A DNA stretch of 47,377 nt. It comes from an uncultured Clostridium sp. (GTDB taxonomy: Bacteria > Bacillota > Clostridia > Lachnospirales > Lachnospiraceae). The notes under the pieces were generated by a model. That model made no database searches. It saw only the letters and a list, made by a program, of their open reading frames with translations, and was not told the origin of the DNA. The DNA lies in NCBI GenBank assembly GCA_900541315.1, contig UQJF01000006.1, forward strand, positions 1-47,377. The letters are read 5' to 3'. The position numbers and the translations under genes were made by a program. Numbering within the stretch: the first letter of the stretch is position 1; each line of letters opens with the position of its first letter. This document shows, in pieces, positions 1 through 8,571 of this stretch.

Positions 1-500
1 CATGCTCATCCCTCTTTTCATGGAATGATTATAGCAGAAGATCTGAATTTATGCGAATTTGCAGGAGATGATCATTCGTCATTTTTTCATGTGAATAACT
101 CTAAAAAAATGGTCAGATAAGAAGCTGGCGTGGAGAAACCATCCACAAAAATCGATGAATTCAACACGCCTCAAAAGAGAATTTATAGATACTGTTGATA
201 ACTTAAGCAATAAAACATGTAGCCGGAAGCGATATCCGCAGAATTTCTTCCGGCTAAAATAGTTTTGATGAAAAAGAAAAATGATTTTCGTCACTTTCCA
301 CAATGAAAATGAACTACCCGTGTATAGTAACTAATAAAAAAATCAAAACAGGAGCCTGAATGAAAATGTGAAAAATATGTGATTTCATCTTCAGTTCATC
401 TTTGATTAAGAATCGGTTCATTAAGCAATGGTATCCTTAGGAAAAATGTTAATGAGAAAAGCAGCATTTTTCGCTGTGTGAGGAAAGGATAAGAGAAAAG
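1..500. other. Non-coding left flank, upstream of efflux operon
   Basis: No convincing gene is seen in this 500-base AT-rich stretch. A stem AGCCGGAAG (221-229) / CTTCCGGCT (247-255) with a 17-nt loop could be a terminator or processing hairpin, but no clean U-run follows on either strand. On the minus strand the first bases read as an AGAGGG motif 6 nt before an ATG at positions 3-1, so a divergent gene, perhaps a regulator, may begin at the left edge. That cannot be confirmed because its body lies outside the window. The right part holds the upstream region of the RND operon, including a direct repeat listed separately. Confidence 0.5.
384..405 (+). promoter_or_regulatory. Candidate OmpR/PhoB-type direct-repeat operator
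   Basis: Two near-identical 11-mers lie head to tail: TTCATCTTCAG (384-394) and TTCATCTTTGA (395-405). An 11-bp period, one helical turn, is typical of sites for OmpR/PhoB-family response regulators, which often control efflux operons. The site lies about 95 bases before the adaptor gene. No two-component genes are visible in the window, so the regulator is inferred. Confidence 0.4.
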
Positions 501-1658
501 ATGAAGAAAAAGATCATAATTGCAGGCATCTGTATTGTTGCATTGTGTGCTGTCATCGTACCTAAATTTACCAGGCCGAAACAGTTTGCCCAGGCAGTGG
601 CTCTTCCGGTCATGGATGCCCAAAAGCCGCAGACTGGAGATATCCGGCTGACCACCAGTGTGATCGGTAAGATCGAGCCTTCCGATGTGGTTTATATTTA
701 TCCAAAAGCAGCCGGTGATGTAACAGAGGTAAATGTAAAGGCCGGTGATGTAGTGACCAAGGGACAGGTGCTTTGCAATATTGATACCAAACAGGTAGAA
801 TCAGCGAAAAATACTATGGATTCAGCGGCATTAACATTACGCCAGGCACAGGAAGAGCTTTCACGCCAGCAGCTTTTATATGCAGGCGGCGGTCTTTCTG
901 ACCAACAGTTCAGCCAGTATCAGAATGCAGTATCCAGCGCCCAGATAAATTATGACCAGGCAAAGTATAATTATGAAACACAGCTGGAATACAGCCAGAT
1001 CACAGCACCTATGGAAGGTCTGGTAGAAATCTGTAATGTGGAAAATTATGACAATGTTTCCCAGGGCAACCTGATCTTTGTTATTTCCGGTCAGGGAAGC
1101 AGAGTGGTATCGTTCTCCACTACAGAGCGCATCAGGGGATACCTGAAAGAAGGGGATACCATTGATGTAGAAAAGGATGGCCAGACCTATGAAGGTACTG
1201 TTTATGAAATAAGTACCATGGCAGATGAGACTACGGGACTTTACAAGGTAAAGGCTTCTGTGGATGCAGATGTGGTTCTGCCAACTGGTTCTGAGGTAAA
1301 ACTGTATGTAACTTCTGAAAAGGCAGAGGGAGTTATGACTATTCCTGTAGATTCTGTTTATTATGAAAATGGTGAACCTTATGTATATACATATTCAGAT
1401 GGAAAAGTATGGCAGAAATTCATTGAAGAAGGCATCTTTGATGCAGATGTTTTAGAAGTAAGATCCGGTCTTACCATGGACGATATGGTAGTTACTACAT
1501 GGAGTTCTGAGCTATATGACGGAGCAGATGTAAAACTGAAAGGGGAAAGTACACAGGATGACAGTACCGTTGATCCGGCGGGAGCATCAGCAGGGGGATC
1601 GGAAGGCAATGCACCAGGGGGTCAGGAAGCCCCGATGACAGGAAATAAGGCACAGTAA
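501..1658 (+). CDS. RND efflux periplasmic-adaptor-type protein (HlyD/MFP family)
   Basis: Membrane fusion (adaptor) subunit of an RND-type exporter, 385 aa. It has one N-terminal membrane anchor (about residues 4-21), then a biotinyl-lipoyl-like half (residues 60-95, ending in VTKGQVLCNID). A short coiled-coil hairpin follows (about 95-165, with AQEELSRQQLLY), then the second lipoyl half (YSQITAPMEGLV) and a beta-barrel region. The C-terminal 40 residues are low-complexity Gly/Ser/Asp and look disordered. The family couples the pump to an outer component. Here the anchor would hold it on the outer face of a single membrane. It is first in a four-gene operon, with the pump starting 13 bases downstream. 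The family call is strong; substrates cannot be told from sequence. Confidence 0.88.
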   Translation: MKKKIIIAGICIVALCAVIVPKFTRPKQFAQAVALPVMDAQKPQTGDIRLTTSVIGKIEPSDVVYIYPKAAGDVTEVNVKAGDVVTKGQVLCNIDTKQVESAKNTMDSAALTLRQAQEELSRQQLLYAGGGLSDQQFSQYQNAVSSAQINYDQAKYNYETQLEYSQITAPMEGLVEICNVENYDNVSQGNLIFVISGQGSRVVSFSTTERIRGYLKEGDTIDVEKDGQTYEGTVYEISTMADETTGLYKVKASVDADVVLPTGSEVKLYVTSEKAEGVMTIPVDSVYYENGEPYVYTYSDGKVWQKFIEEGIFDADVLEVRSGLTMDDMVVTTWSSELYDGADVKLKGESTQDDSTVDPAGASAGGSEGNAPGGQEAPMTGNKAQ

Positions 1659-1671
1659 GGAGGATGACAGA

Positions 1672-4600
1672 ATGAATGGTTTAACAAGATTTGTCCTCAA
1701 ACGGCCTATTACCACATTGATGGCAGTGCTCTGCCTGATTGTTTTCGGCTACACTTCTGTAACCAGCATGAGCCTGGAAAATATCCCGGATATGGAAATG
1801 CCGGTACTTATGGTCATGACCACTTATTCCGGTGCAAGCCCTGAGGACGTAAATGAGATCATTACAAAGCCCATTGAGGACCAGGTGGGAACCTTAAGCG
1901 GTCTTAAATCTGTTACATCTAATTCCAGTGAAGGCAGTTCCATGGTCATGCTGGAATATGAATATGGCACAGATACAGACGAGGCGTATGATGACCTGAA
2001 AAAGAAGGTGGATCTGGTGAAAAACAGTCTTCCTGACAGTGCAGGTGATCCTATGATCATGGAAATGGATATGAACTCCATGCCATGTGTTACTTTATCT
2101 ATTGATAATACCTCCCGGGAAAACCTGTATTCTTATGTGGAAGACGAGATCCAGCCGGAGTTTGAAAAAATCGCCCAGGTAGCAGATGTAAGTGTCCGCG
2201 GTGGCTCTGATGAATATATTAAGATCCAGATCATTCCTGAAAAATTAAGCCAGTATAAAATGACTATGGCTTCTGTTGCGGCAGATATTGCAGCAGCGGA
2301 TATTTCCTATCCTTCCGGTGATACCCAGGTGGGGAGCTTAAAGCTTTCTGTTTCTACCCGTACCACCTATGATACAGTAGACCTGTTAAAAGAGATCCCC
2401 TTGACCAGTGCAGATGGAAGCACCATTTATCTGGAGGATGTGGCAGATGTATACACTGCACAGGAGGAAAATGACGGTATCGCCCGTTACAATGGAAATG
2501 ATACAGTATCGCTGTCTATTACCAAGCAGCAGAGCGAAACAGCAGTTTCTGTTTCTAATGCAGTGAAAAAGACCATTGCAAACCTAGAAGGAGCTGATGA
2601 AAACCTGCATATCATCACAGTCCGTGATGACGCAGACAGCATTATAAGTTCTTTAAGGGATGTAGCCCAGACACTGGTCCTGGCGATCATAATCTCCATG
2701 ATCATCATTTGGCTGTTCTTTGGTGATTTAAAGGCGTCCCTGATCGTAGGAACATCTATTCCTATTTCCATTTTGTCAGCGCTGATCTTAATGAGTTTAA
2801 TGGGCTTTACCTTAAATACCATTACCATGAGTGCCCTGACACTTGGCGTTGGCATGATGGTAGATAATTCCATCGTTGTTCTGGAAAGCTGTTTCCGTAT
2901 GACAGCAAAGCGGCGGGGCGGATTTGTTGAATATATGCAGGATGCTTTAGAAGGCACCAGCTTGGTATGGGAGTCTGTACTTGGCGGTACAGCCACCACC
3001 TGTGTTGTATTCTTGCCACTGGCATTTTTAGAGGGTATGACAGGACAGATGTTTAAGCCATTAGGCTTTACCATTGTATTCTGTATGGCAGCATCCCTGA
3101 TCTCAGCTATTACCATTGTACCGTTGTGCTATATGGCCTATAAGCCAACAGAAAAGCTTTCAGCGCCATTTTCCAGACCTGTAAAGAGGCTGCAGGAAGG
3201 ATACAGAAAGCTGATGAGTACCCTTCTTTATAAGTCAAAGACAGTTATGCTTACTTCCATTGTCCTTTTGGTCTTAGCCCTTTTCATTGGAAAATCCCTG
3301 AAAATGGAGCTGATGGCTGCAGACGATGAAGGTGAGATCACAGTAACTGTAGATACAAGACCGGGACTTCAGTCGAAAAAGGTAGATGAGATATTAAAGC
3401 AGGTAGAAGCCATTATCAGTCAGGATGAAAACCTGGATTCTTATATGACATCCTATGGAAGTTCCAGGAGAGGCGGCAGTTCCGCTACAGTTACAGGCTA
3501 TCTGAAGGATGACCGTACCATGGCAACAGCAGATGTGGCATCTAAATGGCAGCAGGAGCTTTCTGGCATTACAAACTGTGATATTACTGCAGAGGCCGGT
3601 TCCTCTATGAGCATGATGTCTGCTACTAGACAGAGCTATGAGGTGATCTTAAAGGGGACGGATTATGATGAAGTAAAAGAAGTGACCAATTCTATTGTGG
3701 AAGAGTTAAAAACAAGGGATGATGTGACAAAGATCCACTCTGACGTGGAAAACTCATCTCCGGTAGTAGAAGTAAGAGTAGATGCCTTAAAGGCGAAAGC
3801 AGAAGGCCTTACCCCATCCCAGATCGCTTCTGCAGTGAGCAACTGCATTGATGGCATAGAGGCAACAACCATTCAGGTGGACGGTGAAGATGTTGATGTA
3901 AAAGTACAGTATGCAGAGGATGAGTACAAGAGTATCGACCAGGTACGGGGGATTGTCCTTTCTACCGGAAAAGGCGGTTCTGTAGCACTTTCTGATGTGG
4001 CAGATGTAAAATTCGTAGACAGCCCTTCTTCTGTAGCAAGAGAAAATAAGGAATATACAGTGACCATCTCTGCAGAATATACAGATAAGGCTACCCAGAA
4101 TACCAGAAACCAGATCCAGGAGGAAGTAGTAAAGCCTCATTTGACCAGTACAGTAAGTATTGGTTTAAATTCCAGGGATCAGTCCAGGAACGAGGAGTTT
4201 TCATCCTTATTTAAGGCACTTGCCATTGCGGTATTTTTGATCTTTGTTGTTATGGCAGCCCAGTTTGAGTCTATTAAATTTTCCGGAATGGTCATGACCA
4301 CCATCCCATTCAGTCTGATCGGTGCATTTGGACTGTTGTGGCTCACTGACTGTTCCATTAGCATGGTTTCCCTGATCGGTTTCCTGATGCTTATTGGTAC
4401 TGTTGTAAATAATGGTATTTTATTTGTGGATACAGCAAACCAGTATCGCGGCACTATGGAACGGGATACAGCCCTTATTGAAGCAGGAGCTACCCGTATC
4501 CGTCCGATTTTGATGACAACGCTGACAACGGTTGTTTCCATGATCCCTATGGCATTTAGCGGAACTACTACAAAGAGCCTTGCTATTGTAGATATTGGTG

Positions 4601-4794
4601 GTCTGACAGCTTCCACCATCCTGAGCCTTTTGATGCTTCCTGTATATTACCGTCTCATGAGCGGCAGGGAAAAACCAGGAGACCTTGAGGTACCGGCAAA
4701 GAAGCGTAAACGTACCAGAGAGAATATTATGAATAAAATAAAAGGATTATCTGCAGGATTTAGCAAAAAAGGGAACAAAAAGGATGATCAGTAA
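1672..4794 (+). CDS. RND-family multidrug/solute efflux pump (AcrB-like)
   Basis: Proton-driven RND transporter of 1040 aa, the normal length for AcrB/MexB-type (HAE) pumps. The start follows AAGGAGGATGACAG. The N-terminal helix (FVLKRPITTLMAVLCLIVFG) is typical, as is the ENIPDMEMPVLMVMTTYSGASP-type porter entry (around residues 36-58). Two large extracytoplasmic loops each follow a first membrane helix, and two bundles of helices lie at about 330-500 and 850-1000. The TM4-type segment LGVGMMVDNSIVVLE carries the acidic residue expected for proton relay. The second half has GTVVNNGILFVDTAN, also usual. A basic cytoplasmic tail (KKRKRTRE) ends the protein. It lies between the adaptor and two TolC-like genes, so it likely forms an exporter with them. 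Substrate is unknown. Confidence 0.92.
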   Translation: MNGLTRFVLKRPITTLMAVLCLIVFGYTSVTSMSLENIPDMEMPVLMVMTTYSGASPEDVNEIITKPIEDQVGTLSGLKSVTSNSSEGSSMVMLEYEYGTDTDEAYDDLKKKVDLVKNSLPDSAGDPMIMEMDMNSMPCVTLSIDNTSRENLYSYVEDEIQPEFEKIAQVADVSVRGGSDEYIKIQIIPEKLSQYKMTMASVAADIAAADISYPSGDTQVGSLKLSVSTRTTYDTVDLLKEIPLTSADGSTIYLEDVADVYTAQEENDGIARYNGNDTVSLSITKQQSETAVSVSNAVKKTIANLEGADENLHIITVRDDADSIISSLRDVAQTLVLAIIISMIIIWLFFGDLKASLIVGTSIPISILSALILMSLMGFTLNTITMSALTLGVGMMVDNSIVVLESCFRMTAKRRGGFVEYMQDALEGTSLVWESVLGGTATTCVVFLPLAFLEGMTGQMFKPLGFTIVFCMAASLISAITIVPLCYMAYKPTEKLSAPFSRPVKRLQEGYRKLMSTLLYKSKTVMLTSIVLLVLALFIGKSLKMELMAADDEGEITVTVDTRPGLQSKKVDEILKQVEAIISQDENLDSYMTSYGSSRRGGSSATVTGYLKDDRTMATADVASKWQQELSGITNCDITAEAGSSMSMMSATRQSYEVILKGTDYDEVKEVTNSIVEELKTRDDVTKIHSDVENSSPVVEVRVDALKAKAEGLTPSQIASAVSNCIDGIEATTIQVDGEDVDVKVQYAEDEYKSIDQVRGIVLSTGKGGSVALSDVADVKFVDSPSSVARENKEYTVTISAEYTDKATQNTRNQIQEEVVKPHLTSTVSIGLNSRDQSRNEEFSSLFKALAIAVFLIFVVMAAQFESIKFSGMVMTTIPFSLIGAFGLLWLTDCSISMVSLIGFLMLIGTVVNNGILFVDTANQYRGTMERDTALIEAGATRIRPILMTTLTTVVSMIPMAFSGTTTKSLAIVDIGGLTASTILSLLMLPVYYRLMSGREKPGDLEVPAKKRKRTRENIMNKIKGLSAGFSKKGNKKDDQ

Positions 4795-4835
4795 TAAAGA
4801 TAGCAATGGATCAAAGGATAGAAAGAAGGATGACC

Positions 4836-6032
4836 ATGAGGAAAAATAAATATGGTACATATGGTACATTTTCCAGATCATTCAGCCGTGTGCTGGCAGC
4901 CGTTTTTGCGGCGGCTGTGGCAGCGGGGACTATACCTGTATACAGCGCCTATGCAGCAAGCCCGGCTTTTGCCAGAACCGAAGAGGAATGGGCGAAATTA
5001 AAGGACAATGTGATCGAATATGATGAACTGGAAGATCTGATCCATGAGTACAACGCTACGGTGCAGAATAACCAGTATACCTACCAGAAATTCCGCCAGG
5101 ATTATGGGGATACCAATGAGGAAGTGGCCCAGGAGTATTACAAGCTGGCCCAGGATTATTATAGTGATATGTCCGGGGATGATGATGCTTCATCCCGTAT
5201 GTCTGATCTGAATTTACAGATCCAGGGAGACAACATGCAAAAACAGGGCGATCAGACACTGGAAGACAGCAAGATCTATCTTCTTACTTATGAACAGGCA
5301 GAAAAGAATCTGGCAGTTACCGCCCAGTCGGATATGATCTCTTATTATGAGAACCTGATCCAGAAGGAGCAGGCACAGGCAACCCTTGCACAGGCAAAGG
5401 AAAATCTGGTTCTGGCACAGACAAAGCTTTCTGCAGGTACTATTACCCAGTTGGATCTATTAACAGCCCAGGAAAATGTGCAGACGGCAGAGAATAACCT
5501 GACCCAGCTGGAAAATACTATTAAAAACCTGAAAGAGAATTTCCAGGTGCTTTTAGGGTGGAGTTATAATGATTCTCCTGAGATCGGGGCACTTCCTGAA
5601 GTGGATGAAAATGAGATCGGGGCTATGAACCCGGATACAGATCTGGCCCAGGCCATTGAGAATAACTATACCTTAAAGATCAATGAGCGGAAGCTGGAAA
5701 ATGCGAAAAATGACACAGTAAAGAATCAGTTGGCCACAGCCATTGCCAATAATAAGAAGCAGATAGGGGCATCCTTATCCAGTGCTTATAAAAAGGTGCT
5801 TTCTGCCCAGCTTTCTTTATCGCAGGCACAGACAAAAGCCCAGTTAGAACAGACCAATCTTTCCAACGCGGCTTTAAAGCTGGCAGCAGGAATGATGACT
5901 AAAAATGATTACGATGCCCAGGAACGGACTGCGAAAGCAAGTGAAAATTCAGTGAAAACAGCCCAGATCAGCCTGCTAAGTGCAGTAGAGAATTATAAAT
6001 GGGCTCTAAAGGGCCTGGCAGCAGCCCAGTAG
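4836..6032 (+). CDS. TolC-like outer-channel-family protein, copy 1
   Basis: Secreted helical protein of the TolC/outer-membrane efflux family, about 398 aa. The start at 4836 is preferred because AAGAAGGA (4823-4830) lies 5 nt before it; in-frame ATGs at 4806 and 4830 are alternatives. A signal peptide runs through an Ala-rich core ending near VYSAYA. The body is mostly long helices rich in Gln, Ala and Asn. The TolC repeat signature appears as AGTITQLDLLTAQENVQTAE and again near the C-terminus as AAGMMTKNDYDAQERTAKAS. It follows the RND pump by about 40 bases and precedes a second TolC-like gene by 16 bases. A TolC partner is surprising in a monoderm. It may form a channel or tube across the wall, but that is inference. 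Confidence 0.8.
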   Translation: MRKNKYGTYGTFSRSFSRVLAAVFAAAVAAGTIPVYSAYAASPAFARTEEEWAKLKDNVIEYDELEDLIHEYNATVQNNQYTYQKFRQDYGDTNEEVAQEYYKLAQDYYSDMSGDDDASSRMSDLNLQIQGDNMQKQGDQTLEDSKIYLLTYEQAEKNLAVTAQSDMISYYENLIQKEQAQATLAQAKENLVLAQTKLSAGTITQLDLLTAQENVQTAENNLTQLENTIKNLKENFQVLLGWSYNDSPEIGALPEVDENEIGAMNPDTDLAQAIENNYTLKINERKLENAKNDTVKNQLATAIANNKKQIGASLSSAYKKVLSAQLSLSQAQTKAQLEQTNLSNAALKLAAGMMTKNDYDAQERTAKASENSVKTAQISLLSAVENYKWALKGLAAAQ

Positions 6033-6048
6033 GAAGGAGGCAGCTTGT

Positions 6049-7386
6049 ATGTTTTTAAAAAATAAATATGGGAAAAAATGGAAACTGCAGGCGGCAAAGG
6101 TTCTGGGGACAAGTATGTTGTGTGTGTCTTTAACAGGCACCGGTGCAGGTGTTATGGGAGCTTTTGGGGCTTTTGATGCGGGTCTGTCCTGTCTGGGGCT
6201 GATCACTGCATATGCAGATGAATTTGCTGACCGTCCGGAAGAAGTGGAAGGCAGTTCTCAGATACAGGCAGGAAATGCAGATGGTTCAGATTCTGAAAAA
6301 GCAGATACGAAAGGTTCAGACACTGTCCGGTGGATGGGACAGGTAGAAACCGATGAAACGAAGCTGCAGGATGACCGGCTGGAATACAGTGAGCTGTATA
6401 CTCTGATCTCACGGTATAATCCTACTATTGAGCAGTCTTTGACCAGTTTTAACCAGTCCTTGGAGAATTATGCTAATGCATGGGATGAACTGAAATTTGG
6501 CCAGTCAAGTGCATCTACCGACCTGCAGACTGCAAAAAGAGATGAAGACAGTGAAAATTATGCCTACTACAGACAGGAAAAGGCTATTTATAAAGCTGCA
6601 TCCAGTATGTACAAAAAGATGTATGACAGCATGAAAAAGGCCAGCGACAAAAGTATAAGGACTATGACCCGACAGCTGACAGTGGCAGCCCAGTCCCTGA
6701 TGATGTCATGTGAAACTTTAAGCCTTCAGAAGGATACACTGACAAAACAGGTGGAGGTATATGAAAAGGCTTTGAACCTGGAAAAGACAAAGCAGGCGGC
6801 AGGCATGTCTACAGCTGCAGATGTGTTGGAAAAAGAAAATCAGCTGTTAAGCGCAAAAAGCAGCCTTTCTTCTTTGGAAGAAAGTTTAAACAGCACCTAC
6901 AGCAGCCTGTGCCTGATGGTAGGAAAGGATACAGACAGTGGACTGGTAATCTGTGAGATCCCGTCAGCAGACTTTTCACGGGCAGATAATATGGATCTGG
7001 AAGAGGATACAAAAAAAGCCATTGGAAACAACAGCTCTCTGATCAGCAGCCGAAGTACAAAGGCGACTTCTACAGCAGCAAAAAATAACAGAAATGCCAC
7101 AGTGGAAGAAGGAGAGCAGAACCTGACCATTCAGATGAAACAGCTTTATGAGGATGTATTACTGAAAAAAAGTGAGCTTCAGGCAGCTTGGACAGCTTTT
7201 CAAAAAGCGCAGGGTCAGAAACAGAATGCAGATATTAAATATAAAGCTGGTTTATTAAGCCAGGAAGAGTATCTCACAGAAGAAATAAACTATATTTCCC
7301 AGACAGCAACCTATAAAGCAGTGGACCTGGCATTTACCCAGGCAGCAGATACTTATGGATGGGCAGTTATGGGAATCACACAATAG
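6049..7386 (+). CDS. TolC-like outer-channel-family protein, copy 2
   Basis: Second TolC-family protein of the operon, 445 aa, starting after AGGAAGGAGG. The N-terminus has a basic patch (KNKYGKKWKLQ), a hydrophobic signal-like stretch, and a charged Glu/Asp/Ser linker (residues 60-90). The helical body has AAGMSTAADVLEKENQLLSA in the first repeat and AGLLSQEEYLTEEINYISQ in the second, matching the twofold TolC pattern. It shares the layout of the upstream gene but is clearly diverged, so it looks like an old duplication and not a recent copy. A strong terminator follows at 7458-7492, ending the operon. Homo- or heteromeric assembly with copy 1 is possible but not shown. Confidence 0.75.
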   Translation: MFLKNKYGKKWKLQAAKVLGTSMLCVSLTGTGAGVMGAFGAFDAGLSCLGLITAYADEFADRPEEVEGSSQIQAGNADGSDSEKADTKGSDTVRWMGQVETDETKLQDDRLEYSELYTLISRYNPTIEQSLTSFNQSLENYANAWDELKFGQSSASTDLQTAKRDEDSENYAYYRQEKAIYKAASSMYKKMYDSMKKASDKSIRTMTRQLTVAAQSLMMSCETLSLQKDTLTKQVEVYEKALNLEKTKQAAGMSTAADVLEKENQLLSAKSSLSSLEESLNSTYSSLCLMVGKDTDSGLVICEIPSADFSRADNMDLEEDTKKAIGNNSSLISSRSTKATSTAAKNNRNATVEEGEQNLTIQMKQLYEDVLLKKSELQAAWTAFQKAQGQKQNADIKYKAGLLSQEEYLTEEINYISQTATYKAVDLAFTQAADTYGWAVMGITQ

Positions 7387-7457
7387 GATTATGGATAGGG
7401 ATTTGGGAGGCAGAAAGGCACCGGATAGGGCGTTGAACTTGAAGGATATTTATGTTA

Positions 7458-7492
7458 AAATGCAGGCATGTGTATTTTGTGCCTGCATTTTT
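7458..7492 (+). terminator. Rho-independent terminator of RND operon
   Basis: Perfect 11-bp stem AAATGCAGGCA (7458-7468) / TGCCTGCATTT (7480-7490) with an 11-nt loop, closed by a T-rich tail. It lies 71 bases after the second TolC-like gene and just before a hairpin element. Confidence 0.8.
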
Positions 7493-7505
7493 GAAGGTCA
7501 TGTTT

Positions 7506-7668
7506 ATGTCCTCTCGGAGTCTTTCCTGCACCTGCCTTTGTGGCCGATTTTTAGCCAGTAGCACCCGAATTTCATCACCGTACGCACCGCGTATGCCTCA
7601 GAAATTTGGGCACAACTGACAAAAAATCTTCCCACAAAATCAAGCACAGAAAGATTCCGAGAGAACAT
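7506..7668 (+). repeat. Long imperfect palindromic element, copy A
   Basis: 163-base near-palindrome with ends ATGTCCTCTCGGAGTCTTTC and GAAAGATTCCGAGAGAACAT. The two arms (about 75-80 nt each) pair over most of their length with G-U pairs and small bulges. The element is flanked by the direct repeat GTTT (7502-7505 and 7669-7672), which looks like a 4-bp target-site duplication. It ends 11 nt before the GGAGG of the brkB-like gene. Related copies lie at 14753, 37649 and 41595. A non-autonomous MITE-like element is the best guess. Confidence 0.8.
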
Positions 7669-7693
7669 GTTTAAAAATAGGAGGTTCTGGCCC

Positions 7694-8512
7694 ATGGTAC
7701 GTCTCATTCTTATTGGAAAACGTATTTACAATAAATTTTCAGAAGATGAGATGACAGTGTACGCGGCTCAGGTCTCTTTTTTTGTGATCCTTTCTGTTGT
7801 TCCCTTTCTGATGCTGCTGCTTACGGCGGTCCAGATGATACCGGGGATCTCAAAGGCAGATTTTTTAGAGATCGCCATGGACATTGTACCGGCTGATTAC
7901 AGATCTCTGGCATTTCGTGTAGTAAATGACCTGATGCTAAAATCACCGGCAACCATGATCTCTGCTACGGCTATAACAGCCCTTTGGTCTGCAGGGCGAG
8001 GTATGTTCAGCGTAGCAAGAGGTTTAAACCGGGTCAATGGAAGAGGGAGAAAACACTGGTATGTGTTTAACCGCCTGATCTGCTGTGGTTACACCATTCT
8101 TTTTATTGCAGTGTGCATTCTGTCTATGGGCCTTCTTGTGTTTGGACGAACGCTTCAAAGCTTTATCCAGAGTCATTTTCCGCTGATCGCACCTATTACC
8201 GGCTATGTGATCCAGATGCGCCAGCTATGGGGCTTTGGCATGCTTCTTGTTTTCTTCCTGGGGATCTACTGTCTGGTTCCGGACCGGAAAGAAAACGTCA
8301 AAGCTGCTTTGCCGGGGGCTGTATTTTCCACAGCTGGCTGGATGCTTTTTTCTCTTGCATTTTCCATGTATTTCAATTTTACAGGCGGGAAAAACTATTC
8401 CTATATGTATGGCAGTCTTGCAGCTATTGCGTTGTCATTTTTGTGGCTTTATATCTGCATATGCATCCTGTTTATGGGAGCGGAATTGAACTGGTTTTGG
8501 GATGAGATATGA
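7694..8512 (+). CDS. YihY/BrkB-family integral membrane protein
   Basis: Membrane protein of the YihY/virulence-factor-BrkB family, 272 aa from ATG 7694. That start is chosen because AGGAGG (7679-7684) lies 9 nt upstream. An in-frame ATG at 7667 falls in the end of the palindromic element and has no SD. Family traits are the early AAQVSFFVILSVVPFLMLLL helix, the NRVNGRGRKHWYVFNRL cytoplasmic segment and about six membrane helices. The last helix ends close to the C-terminus (LFMGAELNWFWDEI). Older links to ribonuclease BN were withdrawn for this family and its function is uncertain. It is isolated: an RND operon terminator and element A lie upstream, and a convergent LysR gene ends 60 bases downstream. 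No clear sigma-A promoter is seen after the terminator. Confidence 0.85.
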   Translation: MVRLILIGKRIYNKFSEDEMTVYAAQVSFFVILSVVPFLMLLLTAVQMIPGISKADFLEIAMDIVPADYRSLAFRVVNDLMLKSPATMISATAITALWSAGRGMFSVARGLNRVNGRGRKHWYVFNRLICCGYTILFIAVCILSMGLLVFGRTLQSFIQSHFPLIAPITGYVIQMRQLWGFGMLLVFFLGIYCLVPDRKENVKAALPGAVFSTAGWMLFSLAFSMYFNFTGGKNYSYMYGSLAAIALSFLWLYICICILFMGAELNWFWDEI

Positions 8513-8571
8513 GATCCGCTCATTTTTCTTTAAAAAATGGCTGCTTACTCATGTTTTTGCGGGTTTCAAGG

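Noticed and set aside
1..9. Divergent gene starting at the left edge
   Set aside because: An SD-like AGAGGG and ATG exist on the minus strand, but only the start codon lies in the window, so no gene can be claimed.
79..303. 74-codon minus-strand frame in the left flank
   Set aside because: No SD, odd composition rich in Phe/Leu/Arg, and it crosses a hairpin; not supported as a gene.
2487..3116. 209-codon minus-strand frame inside the RND pump gene
   Set aside because: Antisense shadow of a strongly conserved coding sequence, with no SD and no recognisable domain.
7504..7707. Small frames in and around palindrome A, on both strands
   Set aside because: They follow from the element and have no SD or family resemblance; similar frames occur at copy B only because the sequence is repeated.
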